Shown: in pieces, positions 52,845-62,364 of the stretch
Position numbering within the stretch: position 1 is the stretch's first letter
Layout of the letters: each line of letters opens with the position of its first letter
NCBI RefSeq assembly: GCF_032027425.1
Contig: NZ_JAVSJA010000001.1
Coordinates: 2,493,501-2,557,500, forward strand
From: Microcystis wesenbergii NRERC-220
GTDB taxonomy: Bacteria > Cyanobacteriota > Cyanobacteriia > Cyanobacteriales > Microcystaceae
Length of the DNA: 64,000 bases
Reading direction: 5' to 3'
Made by a program: the position numbers and the translations under genes
The notes under the pieces: generated by a model
Seen by the model: only the letters and a program-made list of their open reading frames with translations
Database searches by the model: none
Told to the model about the DNA's origin: nothing

Positions 52845-53393
52845 AGTTTTTTGTGATTAAATCGGGAATCTGGTCTCGATTCTTTAGTTTAAATCTTTGG
52901 TTAGGATGAACACAAATCGATTCAGCCGGCTGCTGGCTGCCGGCAGCTAGCCGCAATATTTAGTTATTTTGAGCTTAATCACACTATTTAGGTCAAAAAT
53001 GACCTAATGAGGCTTTATCGTCGTTTTGAGGGCGAAAAACCAGCAATTTGACTAAAATTTAATCTTTATAGCCATCAATTTTGCTGTTGCCACCACCTCA
53101 TCTCTTTACAAAACTTTACCTCATCAGTTAACAGTTATCAGATGTGAGTTTTCAGTTCACTGATGGCTCTCTTGGATAGAGGCGCAAGCGTTCACTGATT
53201 ACTGTTTACTGTTCACTGTTCACTGACTTGAAAGAGGGTGTAGGGTGTGGGGTGTGGGGTGTAGGGAAGGAAACCTCTTTCATCTGTGGGGGTGAAAATT
53301 TTTTCATCGGGACTGACTCCCAAAACCCATTTCCATTTGCGAGAAGGATCGTTTATTCTGGGAAGTAAGAGCGATCGATTCAGGATTTTTGCT
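52845..53393. other. Repeat-rich intergenic region
   Basis: Contains a GC palindrome around 52930-52953 (GCTGCTGGCTGCCGGCAGC), ACTGTTTACTGTTCACTG repeats at 53195-53225, and a GGTGTGGGGTGT tract at 53232-53262 also seen in complement at 60366-60390. No supported gene. Confidence 0.6.
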
Positions 53394-53759
53394 ATGGCCA
53401 ACTTAGGTGATTTAGTCAAAAAAGCAGTTTATTTGGGCGTAGGCATTGCCGCTTATGCCGCCGAAAAAGCTGAAGTAAATTTACAAGAATTAAGAAATCA
53501 AGCCCAAAAAATAGCCGATGAGATGATTTCTCGCGGCGAAATAAACGCGGAAGAAGCGCGCAAATACGTTGATGAGTTGGTGAAACAGGCACAACAGCAA
53601 ATGGTGGCAGGTAATGAATCTAATATTCCCCATGAACCCCGGCGGATAGAAATTATTGAAGATGAGGAGGACACCAAAGCAGCCGATCCAAAAGTAGATG
53701 AATTGCGGCAAAAGGTGGAACGTCTTCAGGAAGAATTACGGAAACTGCAACAGGATTAA
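53394..53759 (+). CDS. Phasin-like coiled-coil protein, conserved in cyanobacteria
   Basis: A 121-residue protein. The N-terminus MANLGDLVKKAVYLGVGIAAYAAEKA is an amphipathic/hydrophobic helix; the rest is helical (LQELRNQAQKIADEMISRGEINAEEARKYVDELV), with a C-terminal coiled coil KVDELRQKVERLQEELRKL. The pattern recalls phasin-family and thylakoid-associated helical proteins. The ATG is preceded by AGGA. Exact role unknown. Confidence 0.7.
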   Translation: MANLGDLVKKAVYLGVGIAAYAAEKAEVNLQELRNQAQKIADEMISRGEINAEEARKYVDELVKQAQQQMVAGNESNIPHEPRRIEIIEDEEDTKAADPKVDELRQKVERLQEELRKLQQD

Positions 53760-53818
53760 AACCTAGATTTTAGCGGCAAATAATTAATTATTACCAGACA
53801 AGGGACGCAAGTATAAAC

Positions 53819-54199
53819 ATGGACGATTGGCAGAAGGATTTTTGGGAAGTGATCGAAACTGTGGCGCTGGGAGTTGAAACTTTTTTCCAAGAAGTGACCC
53901 AAACTATCGAAGAAATTAATGAGGAAATTATCATCGATCTGGAACAGTTTATTCAAGAGGTTTTGCCCCAGGAATTAGAAGAATTTTTTAACTCCGATGA
54001 ATCCCTATTTTCGGAATTAGATGAACCTTCGGATTTTATCCTCACTCCCAAGGTTAACCCCGATCCTAACACCCATCCTGCTTGTATCGGTTGCCGTAAT
54101 TATCACGGCTATATCTACGGAGACAATCTTCTCGTCTGCGGTTTCCATCCCTACGGTTGGAATGGTGATAGTTGTCCCGATTGGCAAGCAGAGGATTAA
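53819..54199 (+). CDS. Conserved cyanobacterial protein with Cys-cluster C-terminus
   Basis: A 126-residue protein. Acidic helical first half (residues 1-65). The C-terminal half HPACIGCRNYHGYIYGDN and LLVCGFHPYGWNGDSCPDW has CxxC, one lone C and a final C, which suggests a metal-binding or Fe-S knuckle. No named function. It lies same-strand, 60 bp after the phasin-like gene. Confidence 0.75.
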   Translation: MDDWQKDFWEVIETVALGVETFFQEVTQTIEEINEEIIIDLEQFIQEVLPQELEEFFNSDESLFSELDEPSDFILTPKVNPDPNTHPACIGCRNYHGYIYGDNLLVCGFHPYGWNGDSCPDWQAED

Positions 54200-54211
54200 T
54201 TATTTTTCCAG

Positions 54212-54246
54212 AAAATAAGGCAGGGTTCTTATCCCTACCTTATTTT
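54212..54246. terminator. Bidirectional terminator hairpin
   Basis: AAAATAAGGCAGGG and CCCTACCTTATTTT arms around TTCTTAT, A/T-rich on both sides, between two convergent genes. Confidence 0.75.
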
Positions 54247-54275
54247 ATTTCAAAGCAATTATCCGTCATTTTTAG

Positions 54276-54425
54276 TTAAGAATTACCCTTGGGAGCATGG
54301 TAGGGTTCAGCATCAAAAGGCTGCATCCCCACATCGGGATACTCATCATTGTTGGGGCTAAAAATGCGAGCAAAAGCCTCTGTTAGGTACTGGACAAGAT
54401 TGTGTAACGTATCCTTGATATTCAT
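54276..54425 (-). CDS. Small conserved cyanobacterial protein
   Basis: A 49-residue protein starting MNIKDTLHNLVQYLTEAF, then RIFSPNNDEYPDVGMQPFDAEPYH. The ARIFSP..D.YP..G.QPF pattern recurs in small cyanobacterial proteins that I cannot name. A longer start at 54464 would add 13 unlikely residues. No membrane segment. Confidence 0.55.
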   Translation of the reverse strand: MNIKDTLHNLVQYLTEAFARIFSPNNDEYPDVGMQPFDAEPYHAPKGNS

Positions 54426-54625
54426 TGCTTTTCTCTCCGACTCTCGACAACAATCTCCGTTCAACTTGGGAAAGGTTGATCCACCCCTCCACTCCCATTA
54501 TCTGGCCAGAATCTCATCAATTGTTGACTTTTGAGATAATTCTTGAATAATCTTCATAAGACTTTATATTTTTTCTTGTTTATTTAAACTTTTATAATAA
54601 TTCTTGTATTTTTGTCAAGGAACGA

Positions 54626-55258
54626 TTATTCAATTAAATCGCTGAACAAATATTTGATTGTTGTCCAGAAAGGTTTGTATCTTTGTTGATCATCTAAGCA
54701 TAAATATCCATTGACAAAAAATTTTAATTCGTCATTATCTATCTCCTCATCCAAAAAAGGATCGATGGCTGCCTTACGAAGTGCCTTGAGTTTATTGAGG
54801 TTTAATCCCAACTTTTCGATAGTATTAATTGCTTTTTGATCATCTTCTTGTGCGGGTTTAATTGCACCATCATCATTAAAAGCAAAGTGAGACTCACAAT
54901 CGGGATTAAGTGGAGAGATTAAGAGATTTTCATCAAACCAGTTATTTTTTAGATTACCACAGTACCGAAATTCACTAGGCGTAAGATTTGCCTGACAGGA
55001 ACATAGCAAATTGGCATAATCTAAGGGATCAACAGTGGGATCACTCTGAGGTTTAAAATGTTCTATATGGCATTTACCATCAATCAATCGATTTTCACAA
55101 TAACAACATATTTCCCCCTGTTCTGTCATCAAAGCTTTAATTAGTATTTCTTTTGGTTTTCCTGCTAAATTTTTAAAGTCGGGCTGCCAATCTGAGTTAG
55201 CTTGCTCTTTCCAATTCTTAAACTCTGGTGGTTCTTGTCTTTTCCTAATATACTTCAT
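54626..55258 (-). CDS. HNH endonuclease of a Septu-like system (TIGR02646/PtuB type)
   Basis: A 210-residue protein. MKYIRKRQEPPEF at the N-terminus, ICCYCENRLIDGKCHIEHFKPQ (CxxC and HIEH of the HNH centre) and LDYANLLCSCQAN (Asn of the motif) are the TIGR02646/PtuB pattern. In Septu, PtuB is the nuclease activated by the ATPase PtuA after phage infection. Its start overlaps the stop of the ATPase gene (ATGA), so they are coupled. A promoter before the ATPase would drive both. Confidence 0.8.
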   Translation of the reverse strand: MKYIRKRQEPPEFKNWKEQANSDWQPDFKNLAGKPKEILIKALMTEQGEICCYCENRLIDGKCHIEHFKPQSDPTVDPLDYANLLCSCQANLTPSEFRYCGNLKNNWFDENLLISPLNPDCESHFAFNDDGAIKPAQEDDQKAINTIEKLGLNLNKLKALRKAAIDPFLDEEIDNDELKFFVNGYLCLDDQQRYKPFWTTIKYLFSDLIE

Positions 55259-56535
55259 TTTCCGATAATTTCCTTGCGTCGAATAATAACTTCAGCTTTA
55301 ATTAATTCTGGATCATCTTGAATTTTAGCTCTGAGATCATTGATTTTATTTTTAGCTGCCTCTAATTGATTTTGAGAGATTTGTTCATAGATATCTTTCA
55401 AAGCTTCAGCGATTTCCTTGGGACGAGTTGTCTCTAATCCCATCAAATCTTCTAAAATTCGATCAACATTTTTGCCGTAGGACTCTTGCACGGGATGAAA
55501 TTTTATTCCCATTTCTGTTTGTTCCATGAAGTGTAAACTTTCTGGCTGAACATGAGTGATAATATTAGGAGAATGGGTGGAAATAAAAAATTGACAGTTA
55601 GGAAAAACTTCTAGTAATTTAGGTACTACAAATCTTTGCCATTGAGGATGTAAATGTAAATCAATTTCGTCAATGATAATAACGCCAGTACCCGTTAAGG
55701 GATAAGGATTTTGAGGATTAGCAATCGCCATTCTTCGAGCTAAATCTCCCAGCATAGCAATCAGACATTTTTCTCCATCAGAAAGTTGATTAACAGTAAC
55801 TATTTTATTCTTTTTTGTTACTTCCATTCTCAAGGGATTACGACGGACGCTAAGATTACTAAAATCGGGTAGAAAACGTTCGATCGTTTCCCGAACCGCT
55901 TCCAATTGGGGATCAGGAAAACAAAAACCTTCTGGTTTAATTAGATAATCCTGATATTTTCTATTTTCATTTTCTAAATCTTCGCGCTCGCGAAACCATT
56001 CAAAAAAAGTGCGAAAATCTGATCCACTGGTTAAAGCATTTTCGTAGGCACTTAGAGATTCAAATTGATGTTTTGTTTTAATTTTTAAGGGTATATCCAG
56101 CACTGCTCGATTAACAGAATAATAAACAAATAAAGGTAAGTTAATTTGTCCTTGATGTTCAGTAATTTGTCGTTGTATTTGTTGAGTGTATTCATTTAAT
56201 TGGCTAAAATTACTCCGTTCTCCAGCGTGGATATATCCAGTCCTAGTTTTTACTATTTTCCAAGTAATCTCTTGACTATCTTCCGTCACCCCCGTGATTT
56301 CAATTATAGCCGTCCCCTGACCATTATTAATCTCGGTTTCGCTCATCTGTCGTCCACTGGCATTAGTATTTTTTAGGCGATTAACTAACCATGAAAGCAT
56401 AATCGCCAAACTATCTAAAATGGTGGATTTTCCCGCACCATTAACTCCTATGAATACGTTGAGTTGCCGATGAAAGTCGATGTTTAAACTGACTGCACCT
56501 CGATAATTAATAAGCTTTATAGACTTAATTTTCAT
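55255..56535 (-). CDS. AAA/ABC-type ATPase of a Septu-like system (PtuA type)
   Basis: A 426-residue protein. Walker A VFIGVNGAGKSTILDSL at residues about 28-44, signature-like LSDGEKCLIAMLGDLARR, Walker B GVIIIDEIDLHLHPQW, and the H-loop FISTHSPNII, as in OLD/SMC-like ATPases. The middle (residues 90-250) is a variable lid. Directly followed by the HNH gene, the arrangement of type I Septu. Two-gene pairs of this kind also occur with retrons; no reverse transcriptase is seen here. Confidence 0.82.
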   Translation of the reverse strand: MKIKSIKLINYRGAVSLNIDFHRQLNVFIGVNGAGKSTILDSLAIMLSWLVNRLKNTNASGRQMSETEINNGQGTAIIEITGVTEDSQEITWKIVKTRTGYIHAGERSNFSQLNEYTQQIQRQITEHQGQINLPLFVYYSVNRAVLDIPLKIKTKHQFESLSAYENALTSGSDFRTFFEWFREREDLENENRKYQDYLIKPEGFCFPDPQLEAVRETIERFLPDFSNLSVRRNPLRMEVTKKNKIVTVNQLSDGEKCLIAMLGDLARRMAIANPQNPYPLTGTGVIIIDEIDLHLHPQWQRFVVPKLLEVFPNCQFFISTHSPNIITHVQPESLHFMEQTEMGIKFHPVQESYGKNVDRILEDLMGLETTRPKEIAEALKDIYEQISQNQLEAAKNKINDLRAKIQDDPELIKAEVIIRRKEIIGK

Positions 56536-56821
56536 GGTTTTTGTATCGGCAAGATTTGCTTATATTTGAGATAATTGTTAGAGAATGACTCTCGAATAAT
56601 TGCCAGTAAAACTTAGATAGGGTTAAGAGACAGTAGGACAAGGAATAGAAAAGAATATTGAGCAAGGAAATAATATCTAATTTTGGCACAGAACCGGATA
56701 GTCATAATGATTATTTATCATTTACCCTCGACCAACTCAAAAAAAACCCCGGCTGACTTTCCCGATCGCTGCCCTCTGTGAGACAATCGATCGAGTGTTA
56801 TCCTAAACTCCGCCAATTTTC

Positions 56822-58012
56822 ATGTCCGACGACGCTACTATTCGCACTGCTGTACAACGTCTCTACAATACCTATCCTTTCCCCCCCGAACCGCTCCTAG
56901 ACGAACCTCCTCCGGGTTACAATTGGCGCTGGAATTGGATTGCTGCCTATAACTTTTGTTGTCATCGTAAACCCGAACGAGAGGATATCCGCATTCTCGA
57001 TGCAGGTTGTGGTACTGGTGCGGGAACCGAATATCTGCTCGCGCTCAACCCTTTCGCTCATGTAGTCGCGATAGATATCAGTGAAAAAGCTCTAGAAATT
57101 GCCAAAGAACGCTGTAATCGTTCGGGAGTCGCAGCAAAGCACCGAGGTTCTCTGGATTTTCACCATTTACCCCTCGAATCGGCCACCAATCTCCCCGGAG
57201 AATTTGATTTAATTAACTGCGTCGGGGTGCTGCACCATCTCCCGGACCCGATTAAAGGGATTCAATCCCTCGCACAAAAACTGGCCCCCGGTGGTCTGCT
57301 GCACATTTTCGTCTATGCTCAATTGGGCCGCTGGGAAATCCAGTTAATGCAATCTGCGATCGCACTTTTGCAGGGAGACCGACGCGGGGATTATAAAGAT
57401 GGGGTCGCTGTCGGCCGAGAGATTTTTGCCTCTCTACCGGAAAATAATCGCATTTTGAAACGGGAAAAAGAGCGTTGGTCAATGGAAAATCATCGCGATG
57501 AGTCCTTCGCTGATATGTACGTTCACCCCCGGGAAGTGGACTATAATATCGATACCCTCTTTCAACTGATTGATGCGTCAGGATTAGCCTTTATTGGCTT
57601 TTCTAACCCTTCCTACTGGCAATTAGAGCGTTTATTGGGTAAATCCCCCGAATTGATGGCTAGAGCGCAAAATTTAGGGGAAAGGGAACGTTATCGCTTG
57701 ACGGAATTATTAGACCCGGAAATCACCCACTATGAATTTTTCCTCGCTAAACCACCGATTTTTACTGCCGATTGGTCCGGGGATCAAGTCCTAGAGAATG
57801 CAGTGGCCGAAGTTCATCCCTGTCTTTACGGCTGGCCTAGTGCAAGTGTTCTAGATTACGATTATCGGCCGGTTAATCTCTCGGAAAGAGAATTTGCTTT
57901 TTTACAAGCTTGTGATGGTCGTTTAAGCGTGGGAGAAATCGACGCTCAAGTTGCTTTAGGATTAACCGGTGTGCGTTCTTTACAACAGCGCCAACTACTG
58001 ATTTTAAGTTAG
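56822..58012 (+). CDS. Class I SAM-dependent methyltransferase
   Basis: A 396-residue protein. Motif I ILDAGCGTGAGTEYLL, then VVAIDISEKALEIA, and INCVGVLHHLPDPIKG (motif IV). It starts IRTAVQRLYNTYPFPPEPLLDEPPPG. A C-terminal 150-residue extension (RPVNLSEREFAFLQACDGRLSVGEID) is common in cyanobacterial members. Substrate unknown. Single gene. A strong hairpin follows at 58134. Confidence 0.85.
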   Translation: MSDDATIRTAVQRLYNTYPFPPEPLLDEPPPGYNWRWNWIAAYNFCCHRKPEREDIRILDAGCGTGAGTEYLLALNPFAHVVAIDISEKALEIAKERCNRSGVAAKHRGSLDFHHLPLESATNLPGEFDLINCVGVLHHLPDPIKGIQSLAQKLAPGGLLHIFVYAQLGRWEIQLMQSAIALLQGDRRGDYKDGVAVGREIFASLPENNRILKREKERWSMENHRDESFADMYVHPREVDYNIDTLFQLIDASGLAFIGFSNPSYWQLERLLGKSPELMARAQNLGERERYRLTELLDPEITHYEFFLAKPPIFTADWSGDQVLENAVAEVHPCLYGWPSASVLDYDYRPVNLSEREFAFLQACDGRLSVGEIDAQVALGLTGVRSLQQRQLLILS

Positions 58013-58133
58013 GGAAAATTTGGGGATGTTAGAGATAGCGTCCCTTGGCAATGGGTAACTTGTGAACTAACTTTGCTAAATCTCACAAAAACTTCTTTTT
58101 TCTTAACAATTATCCCCCTCCTGTTCCCATAGT

Positions 58134-58161
58134 TTCAGCCCCAGAACTAACTGGGGCTGAA
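58134..58161. terminator. Hairpin terminator
   Basis: TTCAGCCCCAG and CTGGGGCTGAA, an 11-bp perfect stem with loop AACTAA, between two convergent genes; a T-run is weak on both sides. Confidence 0.65.
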
Positions 58162-58241
58162 TTATAATAGTTAAGAAAGTGGACAAAGCTGCTAAATTTC
58201 TGATTAGTCCGATTTTTCCCCAGATCGGCAAACGGGAGAGT

Positions 58242-58481
58242 TTAATCATTATCCCAAGATTCCGAGGCGATTAAGTCACCAATTTGATCCCTGAGAAGGT
58301 AGTCACACCGTTCTAGTTCACATTCAACACAAACCCACTCCCGGGGGGGAATGAACTGACAGAGAGTGTAGATCGGTTGGTGTCTGCTCACTACCCCCTG
58401 TTCTACCATCTGACGGACTTCGTCCTTAATCATCCTGATAGAGTAAGCGGTGGGAGCGGTGGAGAAAGTTATGGCACTCAT
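58242..58481 (-). CDS. DUF4327 family protein
   Basis: A 79-residue cyanobacteria-specific protein. YSIRMIKDEVRQMVEQGVVSRHQPIYTLCQFIPPREWVCVECELE is the family signature, with two Cys of a CVEC pair. Function unknown. Full length. Confidence 0.9.
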   Translation of the reverse strand: MSAITFSTAPTAYSIRMIKDEVRQMVEQGVVSRHQPIYTLCQFIPPREWVCVECELERCDYLLRDQIGDLIASESWDND

Positions 58482-58940
58482 GGGAGATTTCCTGCAAGAT
58501 CTACAAAAGAAGTCTTATCACTAACTATAGTCTAACCTATAGAGGGACAAAAGAGATTTTTTGCTGTATCGACGATTACAATTTTTTATATATAGCGAAA
58601 CCCTCTCCCCTTACCAGTTTAGGCTTAGGTTAAGAAAAGTTAAATTGATCGGCTAAAAGCTGTCGAGTCCCCTTATGCCAAATCAGTTATCAGTGATCAG
58701 TTATCAGTGATCAGTTAAGCTGTTGACTATCTAATATTACTGGTTAGGACTGCACCGCAGTGCCGGAGTTGGCAGCAGGGAGAGGAAGTTCGAGCATTTG
58801 TACTGAAGTTTCCCCTACGCATTTTAAAATCAGTACAGCTTATCAGTGATCAGATTTGAGTTTTCAGTTCACTGTTCACTGTTTACTGTTTACTGGACGG
58901 CTACGCCGTGCCTTTGGCAACACTGAAAAAAGCTTCCAGC
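58482..58940. other. Repeat-rich intergenic region
   Basis: Contains CAGTTATCAGTGATCAGTT arrays (58683-58712, 58845-58890). The piece GAGCATTTGTACT (58791-58803) recurs after the helicase gene (61880-61892). No gene is supported. Confidence 0.65.
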
Positions 58941-59438
58941 TTAAACTAATAAATGGGGAATAAAAATAAAAGCCGCTACGAGTAAAGCTGCGATCGAGGC
59001 GATTAAAACGGCACCAGCGGCACAATCTTTCGCTATTTTGGCTAAATCATGGTAGGATTGCCCCACCGTCAAGTCCACCACTGATTCTAGAGCAGTGTTA
59101 ATTAATTCTAAGACCATCACCAGGGCGCAGGTAAGGGTGACAATCGCCATTTCCAGGACATTAACTCGCAAAAATAAGCCCCAACTAATCGCTACTAGGG
59201 TAATCAGGGTGTGAATGCGAAAATTTCTCTGACTGACAAAAGCATAACGGACTCCTGCCCAAGCGTAGCGAAAACTGACTAACAGATTCGAGGCGACTTG
59301 CCAAGCGTATTCTCTTTGAGTCGAATTGTTGCCCTCATCCACCCGTCCCGATCGAGGGATAAAATTATTATTGAGATAGGGATTAGATATGCTGGCAGAT
59401 TGGTTGGCTTGATGATAATTTGTCTTCATATTCCTCAA
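58941..59438 (-). CDS. dgkA: Diacylglycerol/undecaprenol kinase family protein
   Basis: A 165-residue protein. An N-terminal tail of about 45 residues is followed by three membrane helices. The signature VLELINTALESVVDL contains the Glu and Asn residues that bind MgATP. Gram-positive-type DgkA phosphorylates undecaprenol; the lipid used here is not shown by sequence. It lies 23 bp after ybeY on the same strand, an arrangement widely conserved. Confidence 0.92.
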   Translation of the reverse strand: MRNMKTNYHQANQSASISNPYLNNNFIPRSGRVDEGNNSTQREYAWQVASNLLVSFRYAWAGVRYAFVSQRNFRIHTLITLVAISWGLFLRVNVLEMAIVTLTCALVMVLELINTALESVVDLTVGQSYHDLAKIAKDCAAGAVLIASIAALLVAAFIFIPHLLV

Positions 59439-59461
59439 TAATGCTTGACAAAAATAACTAA

Positions 59462-59971
59462 CTATGTATCGGCAATTTTGACGGTCTCTAATAAAGTTTC
59501 CTGTAAAGATAGCATTTCTAACAGACTTGTTTCATCGGGATGGTCCCAACCTAAAAGATGTAAACAAGCGTGGGCAGTTAACCAGGCCAATTCTCGCGCC
59601 AAAGGATGATTTTGTGTTAAAGCCTGTTGTTGTGCTGTCTCGACAGAAATGATAATATCCCCCAAATATAAAGGTTCTGTCTCTAAAATGCGCTCATCGA
59701 CTGGTAAATCCACTTCGAGAGTGGCAAAAGCGAGAACATCCGTCGGTTGATCTTTGTGGCGATATTGGCAATTATAGGTCTGAATTTCTCGATCGTCTGT
59801 TAAGCGCAAACTTATTTCATAACCGGCGGCAACGGGGAGATAATCCGATAGATAGCCTAACCATGTCTCCAACCAATAGTGCCAAGTTTCCCCATCCACA
59901 GGACTATTTCCGGGAGCAAAATAATTATCCTGTAGGCATAAATCCACCACTAGGGGCAAAGTCTCACTCAC
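59462..59971 (-). CDS. ybeY: Endoribonuclease YbeY
   Basis: A 169-residue rRNA maturation factor needed for 16S rRNA 3' end processing. The metal site is HACLHLLGWDHPDE, with the HxxxHxxxxxH pattern intact. YRHKDQPTDVLAFA is the other family signature. Full length; it lies between the DUF3285 gene and dgkA, all on the minus strand, probably one operon. Confidence 0.95.
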   Translation of the reverse strand: MSETLPLVVDLCLQDNYFAPGNSPVDGETWHYWLETWLGYLSDYLPVAAGYEISLRLTDDREIQTYNCQYRHKDQPTDVLAFATLEVDLPVDERILETEPLYLGDIIISVETAQQQALTQNHPLARELAWLTAHACLHLLGWDHPDETSLLEMLSLQETLLETVKIADT

Positions 59972-59982
59972 CAGATTTCATC

Positions 59983-60168
59983 CTAGGGACGCGTCAGATA
60001 AGAAACACCGACAAAAAAGGCCAGTAAGGCTGCCGTAGTCAAAAAAAAGTGTTTTAAAGAGATGCCTTTTTTCTTGACCATATTCCGCATCGCCAGCTTG
60101 ACGTAACTGGGTTGCGCTTCGGTGGCGGTTTCTACTGCGGGGTCGGTGGCACTAACAGGTTCAGTCAT
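59983..60168 (-). CDS. DUF3285 family small membrane protein
   Basis: A 61-residue protein starting MTEPVSATDPAVETATE. The C-terminal part YVKLAMRNMVKKKGISLKHF followed by one hydrophobic helix (LTTAALLAFFVGVSYL) is the DUF3285 pattern. An ATG six codons upstream (60186) is possible, but GGGGAATT precedes the chosen one. First gene of the run leading into ybeY and dgkA. Confidence 0.82.
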   Translation of the reverse strand: MTEPVSATDPAVETATEAQPSYVKLAMRNMVKKKGISLKHFFLTTAALLAFFVGVSYLTRP

Positions 60169-60402
60169 CAGTAATTCCCCAGACAAAGATTGATTCGCTA
60201 TAAGTGTAACAGATTATTAAAAAAGTGTAAAAAAAATTTAAGTACGGGGAAAAATTGTTCCCCTTTCGGGATAGTCAAAACCGCTCAAACTGTTTAACCC
60301 AGAGGTTTCTAACCAGTTGCGCCTTTAAACAGTACCCTGAATTTTGATACAAATGCTCTCCTCTCCCCCACACCCCACACCCCACACCCCAGCAGTCTAA
60401 CC

Positions 60403-61854
60403 ATGTCTTCCCAATATCCCGAAAGCATCCAGACTATTTTTCAAAAAATTTGGGGCTATGATAGCTTTCGCTTTCCCCAACAGGAGATTATCGAGACAAT
60501 TCTAGCGGCAAAAGATGCTCTGATTGTCATGCCCACGGGATTCGGTAAATCTATCTGTTTTCAATTGCCCGCTTTATTAAAAACCGGCTTAACCCTAGTG
60601 ATTTCTCCCCTGGTTGCCCTAATGGAAAATCAGGTGGAGGAATTATTAGCCAGAAAACTACCCGTCGCCCTGATTCATCACGAAATCCCCCGACAACAGA
60701 GAAAGAAAACTTTAGATGCGATCGCAGATCAAACCCTGCGACTTCTCTATCTTTCGCCGGAAACCCTCTTAAGTCCGCCCCTCTGGTCAAAATTAACCCT
60801 TCCCCACGTTAAAATTAACGCTCTCATCCTCGACGAGGCCCATTGTTTAACCCAGTGGGGCGATAATTTTCGTCCTGCCTACCGTCGTCTTGGGGCTGTC
60901 CGTCCCGCTCTTCTACAATCGAAACCGGCCGGCAGCCAAATAGCGATCGCTGCTTTTACCGCCACCGCTAACCCCGCTACCCGTGAGACTCTCACCCGCG
61001 TCTTACAACTAGAAAAACCGCAGCTTTTCTTAATAAATCCTTACCGTCAAAACCTTGACTTAAGCACCAAAATATGTATTAGCCCCGGTTGTCGTCGTCA
61101 TCAACTATTAAACTTCCTCACCGGTCAACCTCGACAATCCGGCCTGATCTATACTCGTTCCCGTCGCCACAGTGAAAATTTAGCGGCATGGTTGCAATCT
61201 CTCCACTATCGCACCAGTGCCTATCATGCCGGTTTATCCCCCTTTCAGCGTCGGGAAATAGAACAAAATTGGCTGCGGGGGGATTTAACTTTTGTTGTCT
61301 GTACCTCAGCTTTTGGCATGGGTATCAATAAACCCGATGTGCGTTGGGTTGTCCACTACCAACCCCCAGCTTTACTATCGGAATACCTACAGGAAATCGG
61401 CCGCGGTGGTCGCGATGGCGGTAAAATGCAGGCTCTCACCTTAATTAGTGAACCGACGGGATGGTTAGATAATAGCGATAAAAACCAGCAAAAATTCTTT
61501 AACTTGCAACAGGAACGCCAATACCGACAAGCTTGGCAAATTTTAGCCCAAATTCCCCTAGAGGGCAAATTAGAGGCGATTAGTGCCGAATTTCCCGATG
61601 GTGCGCTCATTCTCTCCCTTTTACACAGTCTTGATCGCCTAGAATGGCTCGATCCTTTTCATTATCGGCTTATTTATCGCCATAATTCAGCCAAGATGAC
61701 TTTTAACCCCAAAAATGAGATGTTTCCCTACCTCTATACCCGTCGCTGTCGTTGGCACTTTCTCTTAAATGCCTTTGGTTTTCAGGAAAATGCCGATAAT
61801 TTTCGCTGTGGTCATTGTGATAATTGTCGTCGCAATCGACCTCTGGTAAGCTAG
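60403..61854 (+). CDS. RecQ-family ATP-dependent DNA helicase (short form)
   Basis: A 483-residue 3'-5' helicase. Motif I MPTGFGKSICFQLPA, motif II LILDEAHCLTQWGDNFRP, motif III ATANPATRETL, motif V VCTSAFGMGINKPDVRWVVHY and motif VI EIGRGGRDGG. The C-terminus keeps the CGHCDNCRR zinc-binding part of the RQC region but no HRDC domain, so it is shorter than E. coli RecQ (about 610). Acts in recombination and repair. Divergent from the DUF3285-ybeY-dgkA run. Confidence 0.92.
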   Translation: MSSQYPESIQTIFQKIWGYDSFRFPQQEIIETILAAKDALIVMPTGFGKSICFQLPALLKTGLTLVISPLVALMENQVEELLARKLPVALIHHEIPRQQRKKTLDAIADQTLRLLYLSPETLLSPPLWSKLTLPHVKINALILDEAHCLTQWGDNFRPAYRRLGAVRPALLQSKPAGSQIAIAAFTATANPATRETLTRVLQLEKPQLFLINPYRQNLDLSTKICISPGCRRHQLLNFLTGQPRQSGLIYTRSRRHSENLAAWLQSLHYRTSAYHAGLSPFQRREIEQNWLRGDLTFVVCTSAFGMGINKPDVRWVVHYQPPALLSEYLQEIGRGGRDGGKMQALTLISEPTGWLDNSDKNQQKFFNLQQERQYRQAWQILAQIPLEGKLEAISAEFPDGALILSLLHSLDRLEWLDPFHYRLIYRHNSAKMTFNPKNEMFPYLYTRRCRWHFLLNAFGFQENADNFRCGHCDNCRRNRPLVS

Positions 61855-62364
61855 GGAGCGCCAGAGCAGGGAGAACAGAGCATTTGTACTAAATTTTTTA
61901 TGTCTTTTTTCTCCTCCTGTCTCGGATTCTCCTCACCTAAGGTCAGATTTTTGATTTTTGCAGGAGAACTATAGCGGTTTTCCCAGAAGTTAGTCCCGAT
62001 TGAATCTATCAAGAGATTTACCATACCTTACCCGAAATAATAGTGAAATTTTGTGACAAAGTGCAGCCAGATACAAGAATCTTTGCTAGCTTTCTAGAAA
62101 GCTTCTGTGATAAGTCTCCTTAAAAAGAGATTGTTTGCAGTAAGCTAATCTGGCTAACACGCTTTTGGGCGTGATATGGGGAAAAGTTTTGGCGATCGCG
62201 CCTAAATAGGGTGATATGCCGAAAGTTGACCCATATCGTTACTCTGGAGAGTTTTTTACGGAAAGTTTTCGTATAATAAATGGTTAGGTGTCCTAGTTTA
62301 TCTCTTATGTGCTTTACATCCTTTCAAAAACTTTATTATTTGGTTATTTAAGGTTATACAAACA
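61855..62364. other. Intergenic region
   Basis: About 510 bp. GAGCATTTGTACT near 61880 belongs to a repeat also found at 58791. CTAGCTTTCTAGAAAGC (62092-62105) is a short palindrome. TATAAT at about 62272 could be the -10 box for the next gene, with no convincing -35 box. No gene is supported. Confidence 0.5.
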
